Shown here piece after piece: positions 1 through 8,084 of a stretch of DNA of 64,000 nucleotides. The DNA is taken from positions 186,001 to 250,000 of the forward strand of contig JAKPQD010000383.1 in the NCBI GenBank assembly GCA_029572965.1, read 5' to 3'. This DNA comes from Bacteroidota bacterium (GTDB taxonomy: Bacteria; Bacteroidota; Bacteroidia; Bacteroidales; DTGW01). The notes beneath the pieces were generated by a model. It was not told the origin of the DNA and searched no databases. It saw nothing but the letters and a program-made list of their open reading frames with translations. Position numbers and translations under genes: made by a program. The first letter of the stretch is position 1. Each line of letters starts with the position of its first letter.

Positions 1-7
1 CAATTAA

Positions 8-34
8 CAATGAATAGTGAACAATGAATAATAA
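8..34. repeat. Low-complexity GAACAATGAATAAT-type repeat
   Basis: Two imperfect copies of an AATGAATAGTGAAC / AATGAATAAT motif lie upstream of the four-helix-bundle gene. A related copy, in the same orientation (GAGAACATTGAATAATA), follows that gene's stop codon at 573-590. The two therefore bracket the gene as imperfect direct repeats. Confidence 0.6.
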
Positions 35-192
35 AATTAAATACTTTGATGTATTAATTTTATTGATGTACATAACGTAATTCGTTTTTAATTTTGAAAC
101 AAACCCTATTCTTAGATTCAATAAACTTGATTTTTTATTGCACTTTAATACTTATATTTGAATTATTCTGGACAATTTAATAAAAGTCAAAT

Positions 193-570
193 ATGAGTAA
201 TGAACTTCCTAAAAAAGAAAATATACTGAGGGAGAAAAGTTATGCTTTTGCCATACGAATAGTAAAATTAGCACAACACTTAAACAACGAAAAGCATGAA
301 CACATTATTAGCAACCAAATCCTTCGAAGTGGAACTGCTATAGGAGCTTTAGTGCGAGAAAGCGAGTTTGGCCAAAGTAAAGCCGATTTTATCAGTAAAT
401 TAAGCATTGCTCTTAAAGAAGCCAACGAAACTGACTATTGGCTTTCGTTATTAAAAGATTCATCATACCTATCAGAAAACGAATTCAACAGCATTTCTCC
501 TGAATGCACAGAACTTATAAAACTGCTAATATCCTCCATCAACACCGCAAAAAACAACAATAAAAAATGA
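193..570 (+). CDS. Four-helix bundle protein (23S rRNA intervening-sequence protein family)
   Basis: This 125-residue, all-helical, soluble protein matches the S23/IVP four-helix-bundle family. It has the characteristic central stretch LRSGTAIGALVRESEF, then QSKADFISKLSIALKEANET and YWLSLL (residues about 45-88). Family members were first found inside intervening sequences of 23S rRNA genes but are also common as stand-alone genes in Bacteroidota, where their function is unknown. No rRNA flanks this copy. It stands alone between low-complexity GAACAATGAATAAT-like repeats and is not obviously part of an operon. The length is typical and the first Met is well placed. Family assignment is firm; the role is not. 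Confidence 0.85.
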   Translation: MSNELPKKENILREKSYAFAIRIVKLAQHLNNEKHEHIISNQILRSGTAIGALVRESEFGQSKADFISKLSIALKEANETDYWLSLLKDSSYLSENEFNSISPECTELIKLLISSINTAKNNNKK

Positions 571-665
571 ACAGAGAACATTGAATAATAATGTGACGTA
601 ACCACTAATTGTAAGGAGTTGAGCAGTATTTAACAAATTCCATAAAGAACTTTAATAAAGCAAAT

Positions 666-704
666 TATTCACTTTTCATTATTCACTTTTCATTATTCAT
701 TTAT
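666..704. repeat. Tandem 14-mer repeat TTATTCACTTTTCA
   Basis: About two and a half tandem copies of TTATTCACTTTTCA precede the efflux operon. Read on the minus strand they resemble the GAATAATGAA-type repeats at 8-34, so the two sites form rough inverted copies around the four-helix-bundle gene. Otherwise the 571-821 interval shows no gene. Confidence 0.6.
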
Positions 705-821
705 TTCACCTTCCCTTTTGTCCGTTTCGGTATCTAATCCATTTTACCTCATTTAATAACAACGGAACTTTGCTTCGTAATTGGAAAAATAGTCCAAACG
801 AAATTTTAAGAAGCAAAGAAT

Positions 822-2228
822 ATGGAAATCAGGTTAAAAGTATTAGCAACATTTCTTTTCGGGGCAGTATTGGCAGGAAGCTTTCAGGCTTCGGGACAAA
901 CCAAACTGAACGACATCATCAGCTATGCACTCGAACATAGCCGCGAAGTAAAAAAAGCCAACTATCAAATAGAAGAGGCTAAATATGCAAAACGAGAAGC
1001 TATAGGACATGGATTGCCACAAGTAGAAGCATCTACCAGTTATAGCAAGATGATACTGCCCGAAATAGGCATTTCGAATGAAGCAAGCCAGCAAATTGCA
1101 GGAATGGCAAATCTTTTAATTAACGAGAGTGTTACAGCAGAGCAAAGACAACAGATTACAAACAGCATATCAGGCATGCTCAACCAGCTCAACAACCTCG
1201 ATGCTTTATATACCGCCAGTGCCGGTATTCAGGTAACACAGCTTATCTATAGCCAGGCATACTGGGTAGGCCTAAAAACAGCAAAAAAAGCCGAAGAACT
1301 TTATTCGATTTTGAAAACAAAAAGCGAGGAAGATTTAATTGCTGAAGTGGCAACAGGTTATTATCAGGCAGGTTCGCTAATGTTACAATTGCAAACAGTA
1401 GATAAATCGCTCAACAACCTCAAAGAAATTCACCGTATGGTAGAATTGAGCTATCAAAACGATATGGTTAAAGAAAGCCAGGTGAACCGCCTTAAGGTTA
1501 CTATTTCAAACCTTGAAGTGACAAAGCAAACCGTCCAAAATGGAATAACAATACAGCTAAACTACCTGAAAGCTTTAGCCGGTATGCCTGAAGATACTGC
1601 ATTGACTATAGATACAACAAGCTTAATCAATGATTTTATCAATAATGGACATAGTTTTGATTTTAATGCTGAGAATGTCCCTGATTATCAAGCCTTGATA
1701 AAACAAAACGAAGTATATGAACAACAAGTCAGGCTTTCAAAAGCAAAATATTATCCAACCCTTGCTGCTTTTGCAAAAATTAGCTATTCCTCGTATAATA
1801 CCGAGATGGAAATTAAAAAGTTTTCAAACACAAACACATTTGGTCTTAGCCTGACCATGCCAATCTTTGCTTCAGGTTCAGATTATGCCAAAGTAAAACA
1901 GGCAAAATTGAAGCAAGCCCAGTTGCAGCAAGATATTTTGAAAACTAAAGATTTGCTGACAGTCAGTTACAACAATGCCTTTCTTGAATATCAGACTTCA
2001 AAGGACATGGTAACTGCTCAAAAAGAAAATAAGGACCTTGCCATGAAAGTATATCACCAAACATCACTGCAATTCCAGGAAGGAATGGCCTCTATGGCTG
2101 ATTTGTTAAATGTAAATTCGGACTTCCTGCAAGCCGACAACTCTTATAACCAACAAATTTTGAAGTGCAAAACAGCCGAAATCAAGATGCTAAAAGCTTC
2201 CGGAAAATTGAAAAATATAGTTAAATGA
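822..2228 (+). CDS. TolC-family outer-membrane efflux protein
   Basis: The 468-residue protein has a signal peptide (residues 1-26, hydrophobic core VLATFLFGAVLAGS) followed by two outer-membrane efflux protein repeats rich in long amphipathic helices. This is the pattern of trimeric TolC channels. Near the C-terminus the stretch YHQTSLQFQEGMASMADLLNVNSDFLQADNS, seen in pieces at residues about 413-443, is typical of the last coiled-coil hairpin. It should form the outer-membrane duct for the tripartite pump encoded directly downstream. The gene order TolC, adaptor, RND permease in one direction is standard for Bacteroidota. Substrate cannot be told. A heptamer array separates its stop codon from the adaptor gene. 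Confidence 0.93.
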   Translation: MEIRLKVLATFLFGAVLAGSFQASGQTKLNDIISYALEHSREVKKANYQIEEAKYAKREAIGHGLPQVEASTSYSKMILPEIGISNEASQQIAGMANLLINESVTAEQRQQITNSISGMLNQLNNLDALYTASAGIQVTQLIYSQAYWVGLKTAKKAEELYSILKTKSEEDLIAEVATGYYQAGSLMLQLQTVDKSLNNLKEIHRMVELSYQNDMVKESQVNRLKVTISNLEVTKQTVQNGITIQLNYLKALAGMPEDTALTIDTTSLINDFINNGHSFDFNAENVPDYQALIKQNEVYEQQVRLSKAKYYPTLAAFAKISYSSYNTEMEIKKFSNTNTFGLSLTMPIFASGSDYAKVKQAKLKQAQLQQDILKTKDLLTVSYNNAFLEYQTSKDMVTAQKENKDLAMKVYHQTSLQFQEGMASMADLLNVNSDFLQADNSYNQQILKCKTAEIKMLKASGKLKNIVK

Positions 2229-2347
2229 GAGCAAAGAACAAAGAACAAAGAACAAAGAACAAAGAGCAAAGAACAAAGAGCAAAGAACAAAGAACAAAGA
2301 GTAAAGAACAAAGAGCAAAGAACAAAGAGTAAAGAACAAAGAATAAA
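2229..2347. repeat. Heptamer tandem array, 17 units of GAACAAA and variants
   Basis: Exactly 17 contiguous 7-bp units (GAACAAA, GAGCAAA, GAGTAAA, final GAATAAA) run from the base after the TolC stop codon to 12 bases before the adaptor start codon. GAACAAA is the commonest unit and all variants are A/G or C/T transitions at positions 3 and 4. Such an array can change copy number by strand slippage and would alter the intergenic spacing inside the operon. Confidence 0.95.
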
Positions 2348-2358
2348 AAATAATAGTC

Positions 2359-3420
2359 ATGAAAATTAGAAAATCACGTCTCATAATTATTGCTATAGTA
2401 GTTGTAGCAATTGTATTTGTAGCCTTCAAATTGGCTGTCAACAAACAAAAATTTCAGGAAGAAGTTGCTTTCTCACAACGCACTATCGACAAAATACCTG
2501 TTGCTGTTGAAGTCGCTTCCAAAAATGTATTGTCTGAAAATGTTGTCGCAACTGGTACCCTGGAAGCATCAGACGTTTTAAACCTTGTTTCAGAAACTCA
2601 AGGAAAAATCATTGCCATCTACAAAGAAAAAGGTGACAGGGTTTCTGTTGGAGAGGTTATTGCAAAAGTAGATGACGAGGTAATATCAGCCAATGTACTT
2701 ACTGCAGAAGCCAATTATACACAGTTTGAGAAAGATGTTGAACGTCTGACCCGCCTTGCAGAACAAAATGCAGTAACCAAACGCGACCTTGAGCAAGCCA
2801 ACATTGGCTTGAAAAAAGCTAAAGCCGACCTTATCAACGCCCGTAAAGCCTTGAGCAATACCAGCATAAAAGCGCCTATTTCCGGCTATATCAACAATGA
2901 CTTTATTACTGTTGGCCAACTACTTGGTGGAGGTTCTCCGGTTTGCGAAATTGTCAATAACAGCCAGTTGAAGCTAAATGTAAAAGTTTCGGAGCGTGAA
3001 GCTTACAAAATCAAGATAGGACAAAACGTTGCTGTTCGTTTATCAGTTTTTCCTGACAAAAAATTCTCAGGCCGCATTACTTCTATTGCCGAAAAAGCTG
3101 ATGCTGCAATGAAATTCAACGTTGAAATAACCATATCAAACAATGGCGCACATTTGAGAAGTGGTTTGTATGCCGAAGCCGAACTTCCTGTAAAAAATGA
3201 GGAAAACATCATTATTAAGAAAGTTAGTATTATTGGAAGCATGGAAAACCCTCAGGTATTTGTAGTAGAAGGAGAAAAAGCCATAAGAAAAACGCTGATT
3301 ATAGGCCAAAGCAACAATAAAGAAGTAGAAGTATTGAGTGGTTTGACTGAAGGAGACAAAGTTGTTGTAAGTGGCCAGCTCAATCTCAAAGACGGCGATA
3401 ATGTTAAAGTTATCAACTAA
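2359..3420 (+). CDS. RND efflux periplasmic adaptor (HlyD/AcrA, membrane fusion protein family)
   Basis: The 353-residue protein has an N-terminal membrane anchor (residues 7-27, no lipobox). A split biotinyl-lipoyl-like barrel-sandwich follows: first half around GKIIAIYKEKGDRVSVGEVIAKVDD, second half around IKAPISGYINNDFITVGQ. A short alpha-hairpin lies between them, with beta-barrel and membrane-proximal domains to the C-terminus. It links the inner-membrane RND pump to the TolC channel. The short hairpin and total length fit the AcrA/MexA class. It lies between the TolC and permease genes, 58 bases before the permease start. Its ribosome-binding region is at the end of the heptamer array, so array length could influence its translation. 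Confidence 0.93.
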   Translation: MKIRKSRLIIIAIVVVAIVFVAFKLAVNKQKFQEEVAFSQRTIDKIPVAVEVASKNVLSENVVATGTLEASDVLNLVSETQGKIIAIYKEKGDRVSVGEVIAKVDDEVISANVLTAEANYTQFEKDVERLTRLAEQNAVTKRDLEQANIGLKKAKADLINARKALSNTSIKAPISGYINNDFITVGQLLGGGSPVCEIVNNSQLKLNVKVSEREAYKIKIGQNVAVRLSVFPDKKFSGRITSIAEKADAAMKFNVEITISNNGAHLRSGLYAEAELPVKNEENIIIKKVSIIGSMENPQVFVVEGEKAIRKTLIIGQSNNKEVEVLSGLTEGDKVVVSGQLNLKDGDNVKVIN

Positions 3421-3478
3421 TCTGTAGGCTTTAGCTGTAACGATGTTTTTTCTTTAATAAAATGAAAAACGATTAAAA

Positions 3479-6400
3479 ATGAAATTAACTGAATTATCAA
3501 TAAAACGAACAACCATACCAGTGGTAATCTTTGCCTTACTGGCTTTGGGAGGATTATTTACATATAGTCTTTTGAACAAGGAGTTGTTCCCGAATATCGA
3601 CATGCCTGTAAACGCTGTATTGACAGTATATCCAGGCGCTGCACCTTCAGAAGTAGAAAGCTCTGTTTCTGAAAAAATCGAAGATGCCATTTCAAGCTTG
3701 GAAGGTATCGACAAGATTACTACTTACTCTTTTGAAAGCATGTCTGTGGTGGTAATCACTTACAAAGATGGAATTGATGCGGACTTGTCGTTGCAGGAAT
3801 GTGAGCGAAAGGTCAACGCCATAAAGTCCAATCTTCCTGAAAATATCAAAGACCCGCAATTCATGAAGTTTGACTTGGGGATGTTTCCTGTAATGACCAT
3901 TGCGGCCAATGCCAATATTCCTGAGAAAGAATTTTATGACTTTGTGGACAATGATATCAAGACGAGGATATCGCAGGTAAAGGGTGTTGCTTCTGTTAGT
4001 ATTATTGGTGGTAACCAACGCGAGATTCAGATAAAAGTTGATGCTAATAAGATAGAGCAATTAGGGCTTTCGCTTGTTCAGGTAAAACAAATGATTCAGG
4101 CTGCCAATGTCGATTTCCCCACAGGAAAAATTAAAGATGACGATACAAAATATATTGTCCGTATTGCCGGGAAGTTTGACAACCTTGACGAAATCAGGAA
4201 CCTGATTGTTGGTGCTACTAAAGATGGCTCAGTAATCAAAATAAGCGACATTGCTACAGTAGTTGATGGTTCAAAAAAAGCTACCAAGTTGGCCCGAAAC
4301 AACGGACAGCCATCTATTGGTATGACTATTCAAAAACAAACAGACGGAAATGCGGTTGAAATCAGTAAAGAAGTAAACAAAATCCTGGCAGACTACGAAA
4401 AAGAATATACCAAAGACAATCTTAAATTCAACGTGGCCAGTGATACCTCAGTATTTACTGACCAGGCCGTTGACGGTGTGATGGTTGACCTTGTTTTTGC
4501 TATCATCCTTGTTTCTATTACCATGCTATTGTTCCTGCATACCTTCCGCAACCTGGTATTCATCTTTGTATCTATACCAACCTCAATTATATCAACCTTT
4601 ACATTCTTCTGGTTGTTTGGGTTCTCGCTCAACTTGCTGACATTGTTGGCTATGTCAATTGTAGTCGGCGTTATTGTTGATGATGCTATCGTTATCCTCG
4701 AAAACATTTACCGGCACATGGAAATGGGCAAGAGCCGCTGGCAGGCTACATTGGACGCTACCAAAGAAATTGGTCTTACCGTAACATCTATTACCATTGT
4801 ATTAGTTGCCGTTTTCTTGCCTATAGGTCTGACAACAGGCATTACCGGTCAAATGCTGCGTTCCTTTGCCCTGGTGATAGTTATTTCAATCCTCATAAGC
4901 CTTTTGGTTTCGTTTACACTTGTCCCCCTTTTAACTTCAAGGTTTGGAAAATTAAAAGAATACAATAAGACTAAGTTTTTTGACCGTTTCTTACTTGGCT
5001 TCGAGCATGTCATTACCTGGGCAAGGTTAGTCATTCTTAAAGGGACACAAATATGCCTGAAACATAAAGCTATTACTATTGTAACGGCTGTCTTCTGCCT
5101 TTTAGGTTCATGTAGTTTGCTCCAATTCGGGTTTATCCAAACAGAAATGATGGATGCCGGCGACCGTGGCGAGTTTATTGTTACTATGGAATTGGACCGT
5201 ACGGCAACTCTTGAACAAACCAGTAGTATGTGTCTGAAAGTAGAGAAAACACTGATGGAACATCCAGAGGTAACTAATGTTTTCACCAAAGTGGGTTCAA
5301 AAGGTGGAAGTTTGTCTATTGCCGAAACCCCTTATGCAGCCGAATTTAATGTAAAACTGGTAGATAAAAACAAACGAGAGTTAAGCACCAAACTATTCTC
5401 AAAACAACTTCAAAACGAGCTGAAATCGAAGTTTGCCGGGCCTAATTTCAAAATTACCGAAATCAGTATGATGGGAAGCACCACCACTCCTATTGAAATT
5501 TATGTAAGGTGCAATGATTTTGAGAAAGCCAAAGCGTTTAGCCATATTGTCACCAACGAGTTAAGGAGTATCAAGGGTACTACAGATATTGAGTCAACCA
5601 TTGAAAATGGCGACAAGGAAATGGTGGTAAAGTTTGACCGCGAGAAACTTGCCATATTAGGCCTTACCATTGGCGAAATTGGCAACCAAATGTATATGTC
5701 GTTCGAAGGCAACCGCGACCTCAAATATCGCGATGGCAGCAACGAATATGATATTCTGATTTCGCTGGACGAATTCGACCGGGAAAGTAAAGCTGACCTC
5801 GAAAACATAGCTTTTACCAACCATGCCGGACAATTGATCAAGCTTTCGCAGGTGGCTGATATTATTGAAGCTGAAAGCCCTTCGACACTTAACCGATACA
5901 ACAAGCTCCCATCGGTAAGGATTACCGGTAATATGATTGGAAAAACCATTGGGACCGTTGGTACTGAACTTAAAGAAAGAATGGCTAAAATTGAAAAACC
6001 TGCAGGCGTTGACATCGTTTATGCCGGAAACATGGAACAACAAAGCAAATCGTTTGCAAGTATGGGTATTGCCCTTATTGCATCGCTTATATTCATGTAC
6101 CTTATCATGGTAGCCTTGTACGATAGCTATGTTTACCCTTTGGTAGTGATGCTTTCACTTCCTCTGGCCGTCATCGGGGCATTGTTGGCCCTGGCGCTGT
6201 CGGGCAAAAGCCTTAGCTTGTTTGCCATCATGGGTATCATCATGCTTATGGGCTTGGTAGCCAAAAATGCCATATTAGTCGTTGACTTTGCCAATGGGGC
6301 GCAGGAAAAAGGAAAGAAAGCATTTGATGCCATCATCGAAGCTACATCTGTTCGTTTCCGCCCTATTGTAATGACCAACCTTGCCTTGATAATAGGTATG

Positions 6401-6598
6401 TTACCTATCGCATTGGGCTCAGGCGCTGGTGCCGAATGGAAAAACGGACTTGGCTGGGTGCTTATTGGCGGTTTGACAAGCTCCATGCTCCTGTCGTTTA
6501 TCATTGTACCAGTACTTTATGTAACACTTGATAAATGGATAAAAAGGTTTAAAAAAAATAATACACCCGAAGAATCATCATTAATAGAAAACCCCTAA
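3479..6598 (+). CDS. RND efflux transporter permease (AcrB/HAE1-type)
   Basis: At 1039 residues this is the size of AcrB-type proton-driven exporters. TM1 is at residues about 12-31, followed by the large first periplasmic loop, TM2-6, a second loop and TM7-12. The proton-relay motifs are visible: VGVIVDDAIVILENI in TM4 (the Asp pair) and GLVAKNAILVVDFANGAQ in TM10 (the essential Lys). The neighbouring adaptor and TolC genes complete a tripartite pump. The DD pair argues for the hydrophobic/amphiphilic (drug-type) class rather than heavy-metal CusA. The substrate is unknown. No local TetR or AraC repressor gene is visible. Confidence 0.95.
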   Translation: MKLTELSIKRTTIPVVIFALLALGGLFTYSLLNKELFPNIDMPVNAVLTVYPGAAPSEVESSVSEKIEDAISSLEGIDKITTYSFESMSVVVITYKDGIDADLSLQECERKVNAIKSNLPENIKDPQFMKFDLGMFPVMTIAANANIPEKEFYDFVDNDIKTRISQVKGVASVSIIGGNQREIQIKVDANKIEQLGLSLVQVKQMIQAANVDFPTGKIKDDDTKYIVRIAGKFDNLDEIRNLIVGATKDGSVIKISDIATVVDGSKKATKLARNNGQPSIGMTIQKQTDGNAVEISKEVNKILADYEKEYTKDNLKFNVASDTSVFTDQAVDGVMVDLVFAIILVSITMLLFLHTFRNLVFIFVSIPTSIISTFTFFWLFGFSLNLLTLLAMSIVVGVIVDDAIVILENIYRHMEMGKSRWQATLDATKEIGLTVTSITIVLVAVFLPIGLTTGITGQMLRSFALVIVISILISLLVSFTLVPLLTSRFGKLKEYNKTKFFDRFLLGFEHVITWARLVILKGTQICLKHKAITIVTAVFCLLGSCSLLQFGFIQTEMMDAGDRGEFIVTMELDRTATLEQTSSMCLKVEKTLMEHPEVTNVFTKVGSKGGSLSIAETPYAAEFNVKLVDKNKRELSTKLFSKQLQNELKSKFAGPNFKITEISMMGSTTTPIEIYVRCNDFEKAKAFSHIVTNELRSIKGTTDIESTIENGDKEMVVKFDREKLAILGLTIGEIGNQMYMSFEGNRDLKYRDGSNEYDILISLDEFDRESKADLENIAFTNHAGQLIKLSQVADIIEAESPSTLNRYNKLPSVRITGNMIGKTIGTVGTELKERMAKIEKPAGVDIVYAGNMEQQSKSFASMGIALIASLIFMYLIMVALYDSYVYPLVVMLSLPLAVIGALLALALSGKSLSLFAIMGIIMLMGLVAKNAILVVDFANGAQEKGKKAFDAIIEATSVRFRPIVMTNLALIIGMLPIALGSGAGAEWKNGLGWVLIGGLTSSMLLSFIIVPVLYVTLDKWIKRFKKNNTPEESSLIENP

Positions 6599-6642
6599 GT
6601 CAATCATTGCTTTTCAAAAACAATGTCGTTTATTTAGGACTC

Positions 6643-6721
6643 CGACAGGTTCTGCAAATGCTGTCAGGTCTGATGTGATACTAACCCGACAGCGTCTTTC
6701 AGACCTGTCGGCGTTTTTTTA
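6643..6721 (+). terminator. Nested palindrome with T-tract after the RND operon
   Basis: Outer arms CCGACAGGTtCTG (6643-6655) and CAGACCTGTCGG (6701-6712) enclose an inner GCTGTC...GACAGC hairpin and are followed by CG and seven T. The fold and T-tract suit an intrinsic terminator for the efflux operon. The repeated GACAGG/CAGGTCTGA words also look like a dispersed palindromic element. Confidence 0.65.
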
Positions 6722-6820
6722 GATACTTAACAAAACGGCATTGACTTCAAATGTATAAAAACAGATAAATACCTGTCTTGTAGCAATTGTAAAAAAATCC
6801 GTTCGGGGTTCGTCCGGTTA

Positions 6821-6871
6821 AAAAAGAGGCTGTGCGTAAGACTTTTCAAGCTTTTCACACAGCCTCTTTTT
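6821..6871. terminator. Bidirectional hairpin terminator
   Basis: Perfect arms AAAAGAGGCTGTG and CACAGCCTCTTTT flank a loop of about 21 bases, with an A-run on one side and a T-run on the other. It lies 21 bases from the xylanase stop codon, between convergent transcription units, and can serve both. Confidence 0.85.
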
Positions 6872-6891
6872 ATGTATAACCAGAAAAATAT

Positions 6892-8010
6892 TTATTTCGA
6901 AACTACTTTTAAGATAGAATAATACGCTGGCTTAGGTTGCAGCTTTCTGTCAAAAGGAAGTGGATAATTGGTCCGGCCAAAAATAGGCCAATTATTGAGC
7001 CATGATTGGCCATCATGAAGCCCCCAAAATGTTACACGACTTACTACGTCCTTATGTTTTGCAGCTACTGTAAAAAAATCTGCATAACGATTTGCCAGTT
7101 TTTGCTGAACTGAATCTGGTAAACCATCTGCATAAGGGTTCATTTCTTTTTTGAAGGCAAATGTATCAGAGATATTGGCATTATTGTTATCCCATGGGTT
7201 AGGAATAACAGTAAAATCGAGCTCTGTAAACATTACTTTCACTCCTAACTTTGCAAAATCAACAATTGCACTGTCCACAACTGACATTGAAGGGCTGTTC
7301 ACATGCCAGTGGCCTTGAATACCAACACCGCTTACTTTTATGCCTTTTGCCTGCAAGTTCTTAATCAACTTAATGGCTCCGGCTCTTTTGGCAGGTTGTT
7401 CAATGTTGTAGTCATTGTAATATAGCTCTGCCGAAGAGTCTGCTTCATAAGCATACTGAAAAGCTTTTTCAATATACTCCTCGCCGGCTATCTGGTACCA
7501 TTTCGACTGGCGGAAAGTCCCATCTTCGTTCAACGCTTCGTTAACTACATCGTAACCATTCACTTTACCTTTGTAGCGGCTTACCACTGTTGTAATATGG
7601 CTTTTCAAACGTGCTAAAAGAGTATCTTTACTAACATCTTTGCCTTTTGCATCAACAAAAACATAAGGAGGTACCTGAGAATGCCAACATAAACAGTGCC
7701 CAACAATAAACATTTTATTCTTAAGGCCCAGCTCTACAAAGCTATCCACCGGGGCAAATACGAATGAATCCATTTGCGGATGGATACGCTCCCACTTCAT
7801 TACGTTTTCGGGCACAATAGAATTAAATTGGGAGACCAACAATTGTGTTGCTGCAGAGTCTTTCCCGGCAATCTGGTCACGGTCAATAGCTGCACCAATG
7901 TAGAAATAGTCTTTGTAAGCATCTTTTAAGCTTGTTTGTTTTTTTTCAGAACAGCTTACCAATACAATCAATGCAAAAGCTGCAACTGCAAGATTTTTCA
8001 TATTCATCAT
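6892..8010 (-). CDS. Endo-1,4-beta-xylanase, GH10 lipoprotein
   Basis: The 372-residue protein begins with a lipoprotein signal peptide (lipobox LVSC, Cys20) and is otherwise a single GH10 (beta/alpha)8 domain. It has HCLCWHSQVP, the acid/base Glu158 in DVVNEAL and the nucleophile Glu263 in FTELDF. It should hydrolyse internal xylan bonds at the cell envelope. The lipoprotein anchor and lack of carbohydrate-binding modules suggest action on soluble oligosaccharides. It lies downstream of a GPH-type sugar symporter in the same direction, consistent with an uptake-and-cleavage pair. A strong hairpin between the two genes (8032-8064) suggests that read-through is limited. A GH39 xylosidase is encoded at 50149-51735. 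Confidence 0.95.
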   Translation of the reverse strand: MMNMKNLAVAAFALIVLVSCSEKKQTSLKDAYKDYFYIGAAIDRDQIAGKDSAATQLLVSQFNSIVPENVMKWERIHPQMDSFVFAPVDSFVELGLKNKMFIVGHCLCWHSQVPPYVFVDAKGKDVSKDTLLARLKSHITTVVSRYKGKVNGYDVVNEALNEDGTFRQSKWYQIAGEEYIEKAFQYAYEADSSAELYYNDYNIEQPAKRAGAIKLIKNLQAKGIKVSGVGIQGHWHVNSPSMSVVDSAIVDFAKLGVKVMFTELDFTVIPNPWDNNNANISDTFAFKKEMNPYADGLPDSVQQKLANRYADFFTVAAKHKDVVSRVTFWGLHDGQSWLNNWPIFGRTNYPLPFDRKLQPKPAYYSILKVVSK

Positions 8011-8031
8011 ATCTTTAGTTTTTTATGGTAT

Positions 8032-8064
8032 AAAAAACACCCATAAATATTATGGGTGTTTTTT
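8032..8064 (-). terminator. Hairpin terminator between symporter and xylanase
   Basis: A perfect 14-bp stem (AAAAAACACCCATA / TATGGGTGTTTTTT) with a 5-base loop and a T-run on either strand. It lies 20 bases after the symporter stop and 22 bases before the xylanase start. Because so little space remains for a promoter, it may act as a partial terminator setting the ratio of the two products. Confidence 0.85.
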
Positions 8065-8084
8065 TTAATTTTTTAATCATATTT

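Noticed and set aside
2229-2347. Possible CRISPR array
   Set aside because: Units are contiguous 7-mers with no spacers and no cas genes are nearby.
2190-2444. Open frame with repeated SLFFVLCSLF on the minus strand
   Set aside because: It is the translation of the heptamer array and has no coding features outside it.
5500-6015. Long open frame (171 codons) antisense to the RND permease gene
   Set aside because: It lies wholly inside a clear gene in the opposite strand, has low-complexity Ser/Leu/Ile-rich composition and resembles no family.
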